Assembly (NCBI RefSeq): GCF_011397635.1
Contig: NC_064770.1
Span: 28,289,603 to 28,353,602 of the forward strand
From: Epinephelus fuscoguttatus
Taxonomy: Eukaryota > Chordata > Actinopteri > Perciformes > Serranidae
DNA: 64,000 nucleotides
Direction: 5' to 3'
Both the position numbers and the translations under genes were made by a program. How positions within the stretch are numbered: position 1 is the stretch's first letter; the number at the start of each line of letters is the position of its first letter. Shown here one piece after another: positions 50,521-61,753 of the stretch. The notes beneath the pieces are model-generated. The model was given only the letters and a program-made list of their open reading frames with translations. It was not told where the DNA came from and did no database searches.

Positions 50521-52630
50521 TAACAAGTGCATCAATCATTTGTATACTATGTTTTGTTTTCAGCTTGTTCCCTCTTCACTTTGGCGTGATGGATGGGGTA
50601 TAGGTGTGTGAGGTCATGTGAGACTCCTCCTACAACATGCTTCTGCCTTTTAATTCATGGAGATGAGCTGCTACCATCTACTGGTCACAATGTAGTTTGG
50701 ACTTAACTTTGTAAATGTAAAAGCATATATGTGTGGATTTCAGTTGACTCATGTTCACTAAGTACTTTTAAAAAGTTGGAATAAAATAAGTTAAAATAAT
50801 AATAAGTGATAGAGATATGTATCTGAGCACACTGAGAGCAGAGAGAAAAAATGAAAAAGAACAGGACGAAGGAATTGAAGTTCACTTTTTTTATTTGGAC
50901 ATTATTCTCAAGAGTCTCTGTACTATACAGAAGTAAAACAACACACCAAAGTGATGGTCATGTATAAAAACACAATTCAATTTAAAGCTGGCATCATTTG
51001 TATCAGTGGGTGGTTCCTAAAATTATGATCAAACTACAGTCAAGATGGTGTAGTTGTTGTGGACAGTTGTGTAGGGACCTGCTGCTTATTTCAATCAGCC
51101 ATTACAAAACTTTAAAGATGCTCCAGTGAATAAACTTTGATAATAATGTGCTCATTCTGAAAACATAAACATTGTGATACATGTCAAAGCCAGTATTCAG
51201 GTTTATTTCAGAGCACTTTTAGTACTCTTGTCTGTGACAGGTGTGACCTGACAACCACATCAATATTTCCCAGCGTCGCAACTGCAATAAATATCCCGGA
51301 CACTTCATCATAGTTGTATATAATAACAATATACAAACCAAAAAAACATTAAAGATATCCTCTCAGTCATCACTTATGATCCACTACAACAGGAGTAGGC
51401 AACATGCAGGTCTGAAGCCACATGCTTCATATGAAAATTAGTAACGGTCACATTTTTTTTTTACCATTTTAATGTTCATTCATCAATGCTGTCACCCTAA
51501 ATTGATTCTAACATTTTCCTTCTGTAAAAATATGTAGCCTATATGACAAATTAAAAAAAAAGTTTAACATTTCTGCAACTTAAACATACATCAATCATCT
51601 TCAGCTCAGCCATTTCCTCTACATGCATAAAATTGAGACATTTATGGACGTGTACCCCCACAGCTCTCAGGTGAGGTTGGGACTTTATAACGAGGTGTCG
51701 ACCTGGTGCCAGATCATAAGCAGCAGGCAGACACAACGCCAAAAAACACAAATACAGTAATACAAAATGCAAAACGAGAATGAATCTGGGGTTGGCGAGC
51801 GTGTTTGCAAACAATCCTGCATAGAATACCTTTAAGGACGTCTGCTTCAAAGCTGTTGTGTGGGACTTTTTACACATAGTAAAACATCCCTTACATTCAA
51901 TTCCTTGCCAAACAAGCTGTTTCTGCTTTTCCCAATCAGAATGTCCCAACCTGCTCCGTGCATCAGCAAGCAGACTAACATGTCGCTTGCTTTAAAAACG
52001 CTCACCCTTACTCGTATTTTGCAAAACCTCACACACCTCCGACTTTTAGTCAGAGTAAATACAAGTTGTTCCTTAGGCTCGATCATGGCTCAGTAGGCTT
52101 CCTAAATGTTGTTGTCTTGTAGTATATCTGGCCAGTTTTTCACGCTCCATCTGCAAGAGTTCACTCGATCATTGTGTGGTAGGAGATGTAGGCTTATCAA
52201 TGGCACAGAAAACTCTCTGTCTTACTCAGTATACCAGAGTTGTGGTGTCTGTGGGAACTTTCCTGCAAAGGTGCACCAAATGCAACGGCATTTACATCAA
52301 CCAGCCAGAGCTACAGAGGGTAGAAAAGGGGGAGAGACCATACTGGCAGAGCAGCACCTAAGAGTATGCTGGAAGCTGTGGCGGAAAATCCAAGAAAGTT
52401 TCTGAAGTGGATGCTCCAGATAAAAAAGAAACTAAGTTAAAACCAAAAAAAGAGATGCAGTGAGCTCACCTGCAGGCATACTTCAAACGCACATGTCGAC
52501 AATCTTTGTGTAATCACTCTCACTGCCAGACAAAAGTTCCACAGTCCTGTTTTAATATCTTAACAGAGATCATTGAAACAATCCTCTAGATTCAAGTTCT
52601 GTTCATATTAAAGCTGAGTGGAAGTGGTAG
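50521..52630. other. intergenic between GFUS 5' end and ALKBH7 3' end
   Basis: Includes the GFUS upstream region and the ALKBH7 3' flank, where a minus-strand ATTAAA (52551-52556) about 75 nt past the stop is a possible poly(A) signal. CAGGAGTAGGCAACATGCAG near 51391 resembles a hAT terminus, but no partner end was found. A short plus-strand frame at 52206-52361 (MAQKTLCLTQYTRV then RCTKCNGIYINQPELQRVEK) has a C-x2-C pair and is unidentified. Nothing else is supported. Confidence 0.35.
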
Positions 52631-55285
52631 CTAGCCTGGAAGGTTCCGACAGATGACAGAGATGCGACGCAGCCGAGGCACTCTCTGTCCGTTGAAGACT
52701 GACTCCTCGTCTTTCAGGATCTCATGGGTGAAATTGTATCTGGCGTCGTCTCTGTATGTGTGTGAAGAGAACAGGATGAAACATATCACTGCACTGTGTG
52801 AAGTATGATACAACTACAGCACACTCCATGATGAGATTTGTGCAGCATACACTGAACCTCAGTATGTAGAGGGAGAGTCGGGGCAACAGCAGGTCCAGCC
52901 ACTCGTTGGTGGCATCCTCCTTCACTAGGCGCATAATACTGTCTGACAGGAGACTCAACCCAGCAATGGTGCTGCCGCAGAACTTAAAGAGACAGAGAGG
53001 ACGACAGTCAGAGCACAGCTGTTGATAACAGCACAGCCCCCACACCAAGGGTTGTTTCAGTGGTTACGGAGCTGAGGATGCTGTCCCAGGTTAGAAACTA
53101 ACATTTGTGACTGTCTTTGTCTTGATGCAGAGAATTAAAACAAGAGCAGCCTACCTTGACACTGTCAATGTGAGGCTTGATGTAGCCATTCTTGTCCAGG
53201 TCTAGAACGTGCACAGGCCCGAGAAGCGGACTACCCGCGGGAAATGCTACAGATCGGACCCGATTCAGGACCTCCTCACATGCTGCCCCCCACCTCACAC
53301 GCTCCGTCTCTCGGTACCCGTGAATGGCCTGAAGGAGGAAAAGTCGACACAGCATGAATTAAGTCTTGTGTTAGTAAACTGATGATGTGTTGGTACTTTA
53401 TGTCACCTGGAGCCAGTAAAGACATTGTGTAGATGTGCTTCAATTTGAATTTAATAGTCTATGGCATGCATGTGTTAAATTACTGCTTAATTTCTAATTT
53501 TGTGACATGTCATTTGTGACTGTTATTGCTACCTATCTGGGTCAATACATTTTTGAAACTGTATTGCTGTTAACAAGCTTGCATTAAAACTAAGCAAAAA
53601 CTATGTTACATCTTGAAACAGGAAAGTACATTTATTTTCTCGCGTCAACAGGTGTAAGATTAGGCCATAAAATGCCTTCCTATATGATTGATATATACTA
53701 CTGATAGGTGTAAGAGAAGGTTATAATGTAGCCATAAGGCTGCAAAGTGGTCCTTTAAAGGGAAACACCACCCAGAATCAAGAATTGACATTAGGGCTGG
53801 AACGATTAGTCGACTAATCGATGACTAATCGACTATAAAAATAATCGGTGACTATTTTAGTAGTCGACTAATCGGTTTGAGTCATTTTTCATAGAAAAGT
53901 ACTATTAAAGTACCCCAATATACTCTTATTGCAGCTTCTTATGTTCAAATATTGGCAGCAGCTTTACACACTCTCCCATGATGGTGAACTAAAACCCTTT
54001 GGTGTGAGTACGAAACAAGACATTAGATAACATAATTTTGGGGTTTGGGAGAGACAGACCGACATTTTTCAACATTTTAACACATTTTTCAATGAAATGA
54101 TTAGTCGACTAATTGCAGAAATAATCGACAGATTAGTCGACAATGAAAATAATCGTTAGTTGCAGCCCTAATTGAAATATGTTTGGGCTTTAGCTCTCTG
54201 GGCTGAAGCCTTAATCATCCAGGCCTAACAATGCCACTTAGTTTCAGCACTCTAGTTTTTGGAATTTGAAGAGTTATTCAAGTTTACTAATATTTCTGGA
54301 CTGTCATAGACCATAGGAATGCTACAACAACTGGATGTGCCACAATTTACTTCAACTAAACAACGAACCAAACAAAAGTCAGTGCTCAGCTTCAGCTGGC
54401 AATGTTAAAACCCACAGACCAAGCCAGAACTCTTGGTGTAGTCACCTGTACCCCTGTAATGGGGTCTTAAAAGGTCTCCATATTATCAGTCAGTTGCAGC
54501 TGTTTCAGAATGCTGCTCCTCGAGTCCTTATTAAGACCAAGAGGGTAGAGTACATCACTCCAGTTCTGAGGTCTTTCCACTGACTTCCTGTCTGTCAGAG
54601 AATCTACTTTAAAATTCTACTGCTGGTTTACAAAGCACTAAATTGCTGACCCTCTGCTTCGGTATGACTCATCCAGATCTCTCAGGTCCTCTGAGACAGG
54701 TCTGCTTTGTGTGCTCAGAGTCAAGTCTATATGCACCACATAGGTGAAACAAATTCCCAGAAACCTGCAGGTCTGCATCATCTTTCACTTCTTTTTAATC
54801 AAGGTTGAAGACTTTTTCGGTTTGCTGCTGCCTGTTCACATATTTATTCAGTATTTACACTGCGCTTTTATTATTCAAGTACTTTAACTGATTTTAACTG
54901 CACTGTAACTTACATTCTTGTATTTCATGCCTGTCCTAGTGTATTTTACCTTTTTACTTTCCAGTCCCTAGTACCTTAATAAACTGCTATGAACTACTAA
55001 CCACATACTCACATCGTCCCAGTGGTCGTATTCATATCGCTTCTTCTTCAGGCCTAGCTCCAGCTCTCGCATAAAAGCTCCCTCCTCCTCCTCGGTGATG
55101 AAGCCCGTCCTCACCTCCACCTGTGAGCCGAGTCTCTGCACGAGCTCGGGGCTTGACGCGACGATGAGAGGCTCATCCCGGAGAGGTGACAGGCCGCTGC
55201 TGGCGCCGGAGCTCAGACAGCGGCGATTAATGACGTAAACATCCGGTTTATGGATTCGTTTTAAAACTGCGAGCAACAGTTTCAT
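52631..55285 (-). CDS. alkbh7: ALKBH7, mitochondrial 2-oxoglutarate/iron dioxygenase
   Basis: AlkB-family protein of the mitochondrial matrix; in mammals it promotes programmed necrosis after alkylating or oxidative damage and affects fat metabolism and mitochondrial RNA. Four coding exons: 55013-55285, 53155-53328, 52858-52982, 52631-52751, giving 230 residues (human 221). Seen: a basic, arginine-containing N-terminus suited to mitochondrial import, [40 protein letters not shown] with iron ligands H144 and D146, [19 protein letters not shown], third ligand H200 in [12 protein letters not shown], and [11 protein letters not shown], holding the arginine expected to bind 2-oxoglutarate. All junctions are GT-AG and keep frame. 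The start chosen is the first in-frame ATG; the frame extends a little upstream without another ATG. Confidence 0.95.
53755..54310. mobile_element. older MITE, AAAGGGAAACACCAC family, interrupted
   Basis: TAAAGGGAAACACCACCCAG at the left resumes after the inner insertion with TTTGGGCTTTAGCTCTCTGG, TCAGCACTCTAGTTTTTGGA and CTAATATTTCTGGACTGTCA. The same words occur at about 57076-58242. The right end is unclear. Confidence 0.45.
53792..54170. mobile_element. MITE, TAGGGCTG ends, nested in another repeat
   Basis: Starts TAGGGCTGGAACGATTAGTC and ends inverted as TAGGGCTGCAACTAACGATT. The flanks ATTGACAT (53784-53791) and ATTGAAAT (54171-54178) look like an 8-bp duplication with one change, fitting a hAT-type element. 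It splits an older repeat (about 53755-54310) and lies in the ALKBH7 intron between exons 1 and 2. Confidence 0.65.
54345..54740 (+). mobile_element. 3' coding fragment of a LINE reverse transcriptase
   Basis: The plus strand encodes [20 protein letters not shown] then [10 protein letters not shown]. This matches the C-terminal QLQ-x-x-QNAAARVLTRT-(R/K)-x-x-HITPVL-x-x-LHWLPV motif common to fish L2/CR1/Rex1-like LINEs. Downstream words (TGGTTTACAAAGCACTAAAT, CTCAGGTCCTCTGAGACAGG) continue the pattern in shifting frames, so it is a decayed 5'-truncated copy inside the ALKBH7 first intron. Confidence 0.65.
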
Positions 55286-55386
55286 CCTCCTGACTGTGAT
55301 AGTGTCCGTCAACCTCGCTACACTGACCTGTTTACCGTTAGTTGCGTTTTGGTCTTGTTGACAGAAGTCAAGCGGGTATGTGAGAC

Positions 55387-55430
55387 GCCATGTTGAAAGC
55401 GCAATGCATTGTGGGGGACGTAGTCAATCA
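55387..55430 (-). promoter_or_regulatory. candidate ALKBH7 promoter motifs
   Basis: About 100-140 nt upstream of the ALKBH7 ATG lie GCCATGTT (55387-55394), a YY1-like site, and ACTACGTCCCCCACAATGC on the minus strand (55406-55424), close to the ZNF143 (Staf) consensus ACTACAnnTCCCAnnATGC. There is no TATA box. Such pairs are common at housekeeping and mitochondrial gene promoters. Confidence 0.4.
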
Positions 55431-55587
55431 TGTAGAGGAGTTCTTCGCCCAAGTTGTGACTGAAAAGTTAAAGCTTTTGAAAGTGTTTCCTCATCTAAAC
55501 ATAGCCTAAGTTGAAATTATAATTAAATAAATAAATAAACAAACGTGTTTAGGATATTGTCACCTAAATTATGGTATGTCCTGTGGC

Positions 55588-56022
55588 CAGGGATGGACAG
55601 TATTTCTATTACTTGTATTTAAAATACGTATTTCAATTACATTTGAGTATTTTGTAATTTGTATTTGATAAGGTCGATAAAAAGCAAATGTAATTTGTAA
55701 CAAAATACTTTTGAGTGGAGTAATTTTGTATTTAAAATACTCAAAATACTTTCTCCACGAATCAAAAACCAAAAATAATAGGCTACACATTCGTATAATA
55801 TTGGATGTAACAATATTTTTTTTACTTATTTTAAAAAATATATATTTTTATCTGTTTTTTTAAACTTGGGTATTTTCTGTATTTGAAAATATAAAATACG
55901 TGTATTTTATTTTGATACATTTTCTGGCACCAATATTTTGTATTTTATTTTGATACATTTATTTGAGGGGTATTTTGTATTTTGTATCAAAATTCATTTT
56001 GATGTATTTTTGCCCATCTCTG
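55588..56022. mobile_element. hAT MITE, 8-bp duplication CCTGTGGC
   Basis: CCTGTGGC occurs directly at 55580-55587 and 56023-56030. The element begins CAGGGATGGACAGTATTT and ends inverted as CAGAGATGGGCAAAAATAC. It is 435 bp, rich in TATTTTGTATTT words, with no transposase. Confidence 0.8.
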
Positions 56023-57075
56023 CCTGTGGCATACAAACCAACACTGTGCAGGTGACATAACGTACTCTTATACATTTCTCTGAAATTAATCTTTTACATT
56101 TTATATTTTCCTATATTCTATTAGTTCTAACATGACTTGCATGATTTGTTTTTTATGAATCCCCTTTTATACACATCTGTTAACTTTGATAAGAAATAGA
56201 AATATAATTGTCTAAAATTCATACATACATGCCTTTTTCGTTGTCTCTTATAGGTAATGTCATATGATAATGATCCTGTAAAGGCTAGAGAAGCAGGAAA
56301 TAATAGACAGTGCTGACAAATTTCATTTACAGCCAATAACTATTAATGATATTTTTGCCCAACAGCTTTCATTAGTAGGCTATATGTGTTTCTGTATTAT
56401 CTGTGTGCACGCCTTCAGGCCTGCATACAGAGCTCAGCCTTTAAAGTGTAGCTGACTGTGTGCAACCCTTCTTCTGGCTGTCTTGTTCTCTAGCTCGCAG
56501 ATGTGCACACCCAGTGGCAACAGGGAGGAAGGAGTGACTGCAGATGTTGCGGTTCTTCCCTCTGGCCACTGGGGGGCAGTGAATACTTATGATTGTAAAC
56601 ACACCCAGGTCAGTTGTCCACCTGTGCAAACATCTGGTGAGACCTTTCAAAGTAAAACATTCAGACAGGAAGTGGTGTTTTAAATTTGTCTACTGCCATG
56701 TGTGTGATTGCAGGTAGACAAAACACTTACAAAGCTCTTTTTGCAGGTCTGGTTATTGGAATGCATTATGGCGCAGGGGATGTTTGATTACATCACTTGG
56801 ATTTTGCTCAAATAAACAACTTTTATAACTCTTATTTCTTATGTTAACTTAATTTTCACTATTTATCACAATTGAGTGGCATCCTCCATCATAGTCAGAC
56901 ACAAATGAAACAGTAGAATTAAATAAATAAGGGAATTTGTATATTTTGGGGACAAATCTAGGAACAGAATATGCAGAAATGGTTAAAGAAATTAAAAAAA
57001 TAAATAAATAAATAAAATCAGAAAAAAGAAACAATAAATAGAGAATAAAATTAATGAATGCAGAAAAAATATAGC

Positions 57076-58242
57076 TTAAAGGGAAACACTACTCAAATTA
57101 ATAATTTTAATATGTTATTCCCATGGCTTGGAACTTGAGCTACTCTCCTAAGGCCAGAAACCCGATGTCTCAAACTTGCGATGCCATCAAGAACAAAGAC
57201 TGGAGCTGCTCCATGGATATAGGGACAGCTTTGTGCCCGCGGCCATTAGAATGTTAAACCAAACATAGTAATCTTTTATGGACTAAACTTTTATTTATTG
57301 ACTGTACAGCCTTTTTATTTTTATTCTATTTATTCTTTTTGTATCTACCATGATGTTTTTTACTCTTTTTTTGTGATACTAATATGTTTTTTGTATATTA
57401 AGTGTTGTCTGTGTGAAAGCAGCCGACTCACCTAACCTAACTGCAAACCAAATCTACCCTCGGGTACTAATAAGGTTACCTTACCTTACCTTACCTTTAA
57501 TACATGGGAGACTGATTTTGTGGACCCACAGAATGTTTGTTGCCTTTTTTATACCCAAATGAGCTTTATCCTGTTTTATCTGTCAAACCTCTGTAGTGGG
57601 GTGTAGGGGTGCACCTCTCCATCATCAGCTGTGGTCTCACTGTCTGTCTCCACTGTGACATTTTGGTTTTTGTTGAGCTTTACCAGTCTACCGGTGCATT
57701 CACACACAAAGGCACTACTTGAATGACAAAGAGGACCCAAAACTTGGGTTTTCGATCAATATCATATTATTTTTGAGGGCTTTAATGTATGAAAGTAATA
57801 GTAAGGTTATCAGATCCAGGATTCTTTTTATTAGTAGGACTTTTCTTATTTTTTTAAATATATATTTAACCCACACAATAAAATCCAGGGCAGCATTTGG
57901 GCTGAAGCCTCAGACCTCCAAGCCCAACAGCGCTACTGAGCTTCAGCACTCTAGTTTTTGGAATTTGGAGAGAGAAGATCATAGGACTAACATGTATGAA
58001 TTTTGAAAATGGGCTTACTTCCCACACTACTCAGAACATTCCCCTGGGTACTCATCTACTACATCTTTCCAAATTCATTCTCTCTGGAGCAGCTCCAGAC
58101 CCTATGACATCACAAATTTGAGTTTTAGCACTAGCTTTTTGATTTGGGATGGAGTTGATCATGTCTGCTAATATTTCTGGACTGTCTAAGACCAGATGAA
58201 TAACATGTATGAATTTTGAAAATGGGCGTAGCTCCCCTTTAA
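57076..58242. mobile_element. MITE of the AAAGGGAAACAC family carrying a LINE piece
   Basis: Left end AAAGGGAAACACTACTCAAA, then a LINE fragment (about 57120-57490), then the family words GGGCTGAAGCCTCAGACCTC, TCAGCACTCTAGTTTTTGGA, CTAATATTTCTGGACTGTCT and right end AATGGGCGTAGCTCCCCTTT. A partial internal duplication (TGTATGAATTTTGAAAATGG twice) is present. Confidence 0.45.
57120..57500 (+). mobile_element. LINE 3' remnant with (ACCTT)n tail
   Basis: On the plus strand YRDSFVPAAIRMLNQT followed by a stop (about 57217-57268) matches the C-terminal motif of several fish LINE reverse transcriptases (FVPAAIR-L/M-LN). About 220 bp of 3' UTR follow and end in TTACCTTACCTTACCTTACC, a typical short-unit LINE tail. 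Confidence 0.6.
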
Positions 58243-59437
58243 TATTCTTTCTTGTCTGTGTCCGTTGCATGCCCACATTGTGGACTGTGGGAGATGGGGA
58301 ACATATTTGGAAAAATCTGAATGGGTGGAAAAGAAATGGAGTATGAAAAAAAGAGAGAGAGAAGCTCTGCTCTGAGAGCAGATAGTGACTTCATCCTCAC
58401 AAGAGATTCCCCCAGAAAAAAAAAAAACACTGGCCTATTTACCACTAAGGGCAGGTTGCCTCTCCCGCTCTCTGCTGCACCCTCTTTTGCTTTGTTTCCA
58501 GGCAAACCCTTTCTCAGTGAAATATCAGTATACAAAGAAAGTAAGACATCAAATCTGTGGAGCCTAAAACTGATGTTTAAATTCTGTAGATTAGCTCTCA
58601 GAAGGGTCTCTGTCTAGGAGCCAGGAAGAGCTCAAGAAACTATTTTGCTTGTGCAGGACCAGCTGCGTTACCCTACTTCTGAGTAGGTTAATAATTCTAG
58701 ATGTTTAAAAATGCATTATGCTTATTTCAGCAGGCTGGAAACTTGGGTGCAGCACTTTGGTCAATCTCACACACACACACATGTAGACAAATTATGCTTT
58801 TGATACATGAGAGCATGGACCCACACATGCAACATGCACATGCAAACACATCCACTGCGTACATACAAGGATTATTAGTGCTCCTTCTGTGAGCCTGCTG
58901 TCGGTCTCGGTCAGTGAGCATCCACAATGAAACCAACTCACATTCACCCCCCCTTCAACACACACACACACACGCACACACACACATACAACTGACGTGA
59001 TGCCCATTTCATTGTTGGATGCCATGTTGCTGCCCCCAGCATTGCATTCATCCAGCCATGATGAGTGTTTTGGATTCATATTCTCATTCCCAGTTGGTGC
59101 ACTCATTTAAAGCTTCTACGATTCACTGCATTATCATCGGTCAGCTTGTCCTGCAGGCATCATTGTGTTGTTTGTTGAATCATGCAATTAAACTGGAAAT
59201 CACCAGAAAAATACTTGGCAGTGGTCAGCTGGGAAGGTACATGTGTGGAACCCATCTGCAGTTACTGAACAATGATGAGCACAGAGAAGTCAAAGTGTCA
59301 CAGGATAATCTAAAGATTGTTATGCACCACAATATCATAAAAAATGAATGGAGTAGGAGAGAGTGGTTGTTATTGTAGGGCTTTGTTAGAAGCGGTACAA
59401 ACACCTTAATACTGGTTGGGTAATATTTTAGTTTTAA
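58243..59437. other. intergenic, (AC)n tracts only
   Basis: No gene or classifiable repeat. (AC)n runs occur at about 58770-58782 and 58960-58986. The short open frames here have no recognisable domain. Confidence 0.4.
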
Positions 59438-60034
59438 AGGTCCGGTGGGTATGGTTTAGGAGAACATATTGACAGAAATGATCATATAATAAGTATGTTT
59501 CTTTAGTTTATAATCACATGAAAATAAGAATCAGAATGTTTTTGTTACCTTAGAATGAGCTTATGGAGCAGGTCCTCGTCTACGGTGTCCGCCTGGTTGC
59601 ACCACCATGTTTCTACAGTCATCCAGGACAGACAAATCAAACACTGGCTTAAGAAAGGGTCATTCACATTTTCGCGACATGTAGTTATCAGTCCTTTTGC
59701 GAAAAGCCCAACAGAAGCAGAATAAAAACTCCTCAACATCTGGATCTTAAGTTGTCAGAGAAATAAGGTGAGTATACATTATCAGGTGCTGGGCTAGTGG
59801 CCCATCTGCAGCATGCCGCACAGCATCAGGAAAAAGAACGTGGAGCTGCTTCATTCAGTGTTTGTGACACTTTAAATCACCGGGTCCATTTGTTTTAGAG
59901 AGGAAGAGACCTCTGTAAAAGCCTCCTGAACAATGAACACTGAAGGAATCCTAACCAGGAGTTCACGCTTGGCACACGGGAGAAGTTTCGGCTGGTTGCA
60001 GGATGGATGCCACTAAATGATACACACTGCTCCT
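59438..60034. mobile_element. TTAA-flanked MITE, diverged copy
   Basis: Left end after TTAA is AGGTCCGGTGGGTATGGTTT; right end reads TTAAAGGAGCAGTGTGTATC on the minus strand. Internal blocks match the 5220 copy (GTTACCTTAGAATGAGC, ATGTTTCTACAGTCATCCAG, CACGCTTGGCACACGGGAG). It is the most diverged member in the window. Confidence 0.6.
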
Positions 60035-61719
60035 TTAATATAAAGAAGAAGAATTTATTTGTGAGGGTGAGGGAAAGAGTGTGAGATTAAACAAACTTAA
60101 AGGGAAACTCAACCAATATAACAAATTACATTTACAGGTCTTGGTGAGTACAAATGCATATGTGAAAAAAAAAAGTTGAAGCCCTTCAGGAGCTGCATGA
60201 AAACTGGTAAATTGCCTTAAGTGATGTCACATTTTTAAACTGTCCATTAGGAGTTTAATAATGTTAAAATGCTAAGTCAGTAGAGAACTCTTACATAGGC
60301 TCACACAGTGGTGGCGACACACAAAGAGGGAGAAAGCAGTGAGAGGAGGGAGGAGAAATCCTCAGCTCACATGCTGTCTAGCTGTGAGTCTGAATACTTT
60401 TTGGCGTGACTTTCTCATGGGGCTCTGCAGCAATCACCAATCCGAAGTGAAGCTGCAGCCATCACTGCGGAATCTCCTTGTCTTCATACTCACCACACCA
60501 TGGCAGGTCTTTACACTTTCAGGCATGTGAGTTAGCTTTGGAGCCTTGCATATGACACTCTGTTCATTCACTTTATGATCCAATTATATTTTGTAGCTTG
60601 TATTTATTTTTGTGTGATTGCCATAAAGCATCTGCTACACTGCCTCTTGACTACCTGAATTAAACTAAGTACAGCATCTGACCCAAACTTCCTTAACTAG
60701 ACACTTGAATCCTCGCCTACCTCACAGTACGTTTCACTGTAGTTATGTAAAGGTGTACATTATGGCAATGGGAAAATAGCCTATTGATATATACCGTAAT
60801 ATATCTTTACCTGATGTATGGCTGTTAACCACAATTTGTTGATGTGGGCCAGTTTTGCAGAGGTTTACATGCAAGTCTGCACTGGGTCTGTGGAGGACCG
60901 GGTTCAGCAGGGGCGGAGTGCTCTACATGCATCCAGCCATTGAATTATTCAGCCTTATGAATCATTGAGTCACGACACTCCTTTTTAGGCCCTCGCCTCA
61001 GAGCTCCAGCCTCACAGCTACCCACCATTTGAACATCTGACAGAGGAAGAAAAAACAACAGAGAACAGTCGTCACAAGTTTAATTACTTTCTCCATCCAG
61101 TTGTGCTGAATCATTACCTTTGTTTCAGCAGATGTGCTTGTTACTGCTCACAGATTTCAGCATCCAAAACAATGCCCGAAGTTAATCCTATATGCTAAAT
61201 ATGCTAGTGTACATACTGTTAATTATACTGACAAGCATCGGCATTGTCAAATATATATATTTTAAACTGTACTGTATTACAATGAGGATTTGTGCACCCC
61301 TGTCTTACAGAAAAAGTGTGGTTCCAGCCCTTGTGAAAAGCAGGCTACAATTTACACTCACTCACAGAGACTCTGCTGCGGAGAAGAGATAGCCTATCAT
61401 GTTGCATTATTTTTCTCAGCCAAATCAGCTATATATACACAGACATTATCATGTATCTCTAGCTCTTCTATAGAGACAGTGTATGTGTTCTTGTGAGGTA
61501 ACAATGTTTTATGCATGGGTGGCCTGGGAGCTGTTGCTCTTCGGTGCTTCTCGTGCTGGCTGTGTGGAATAACAGGTTTGGACAGAAGGCTGCTGCTCCT
61601 CAAAGACTCCGGCTCTGAAGGGCAATAGATAATTTCACAGATCATCACACCCAAGTGTAAACACACACATTTGTGAAGGCGCACATCCACAAGATACATC
61701 AGCCTTTAAAGTTGGAGGA

Positions 61720-61753
<34 letters not shown>

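Noticed and set aside
51391-51949. hAT transposon suggested by CAGGAGTAGGCAAC and a 132-residue minus-strand frame
   Set aside because: No matching inverted end or 8-bp duplication was found and the frame shows no transposase motif that I can name.
55286-55312. Extra nine residues at the ALKBH7 N-terminus
   Set aside because: The longer frame would need a TTG start; the first in-frame ATG at 55283-55285 gives a normal mitochondrial leader.
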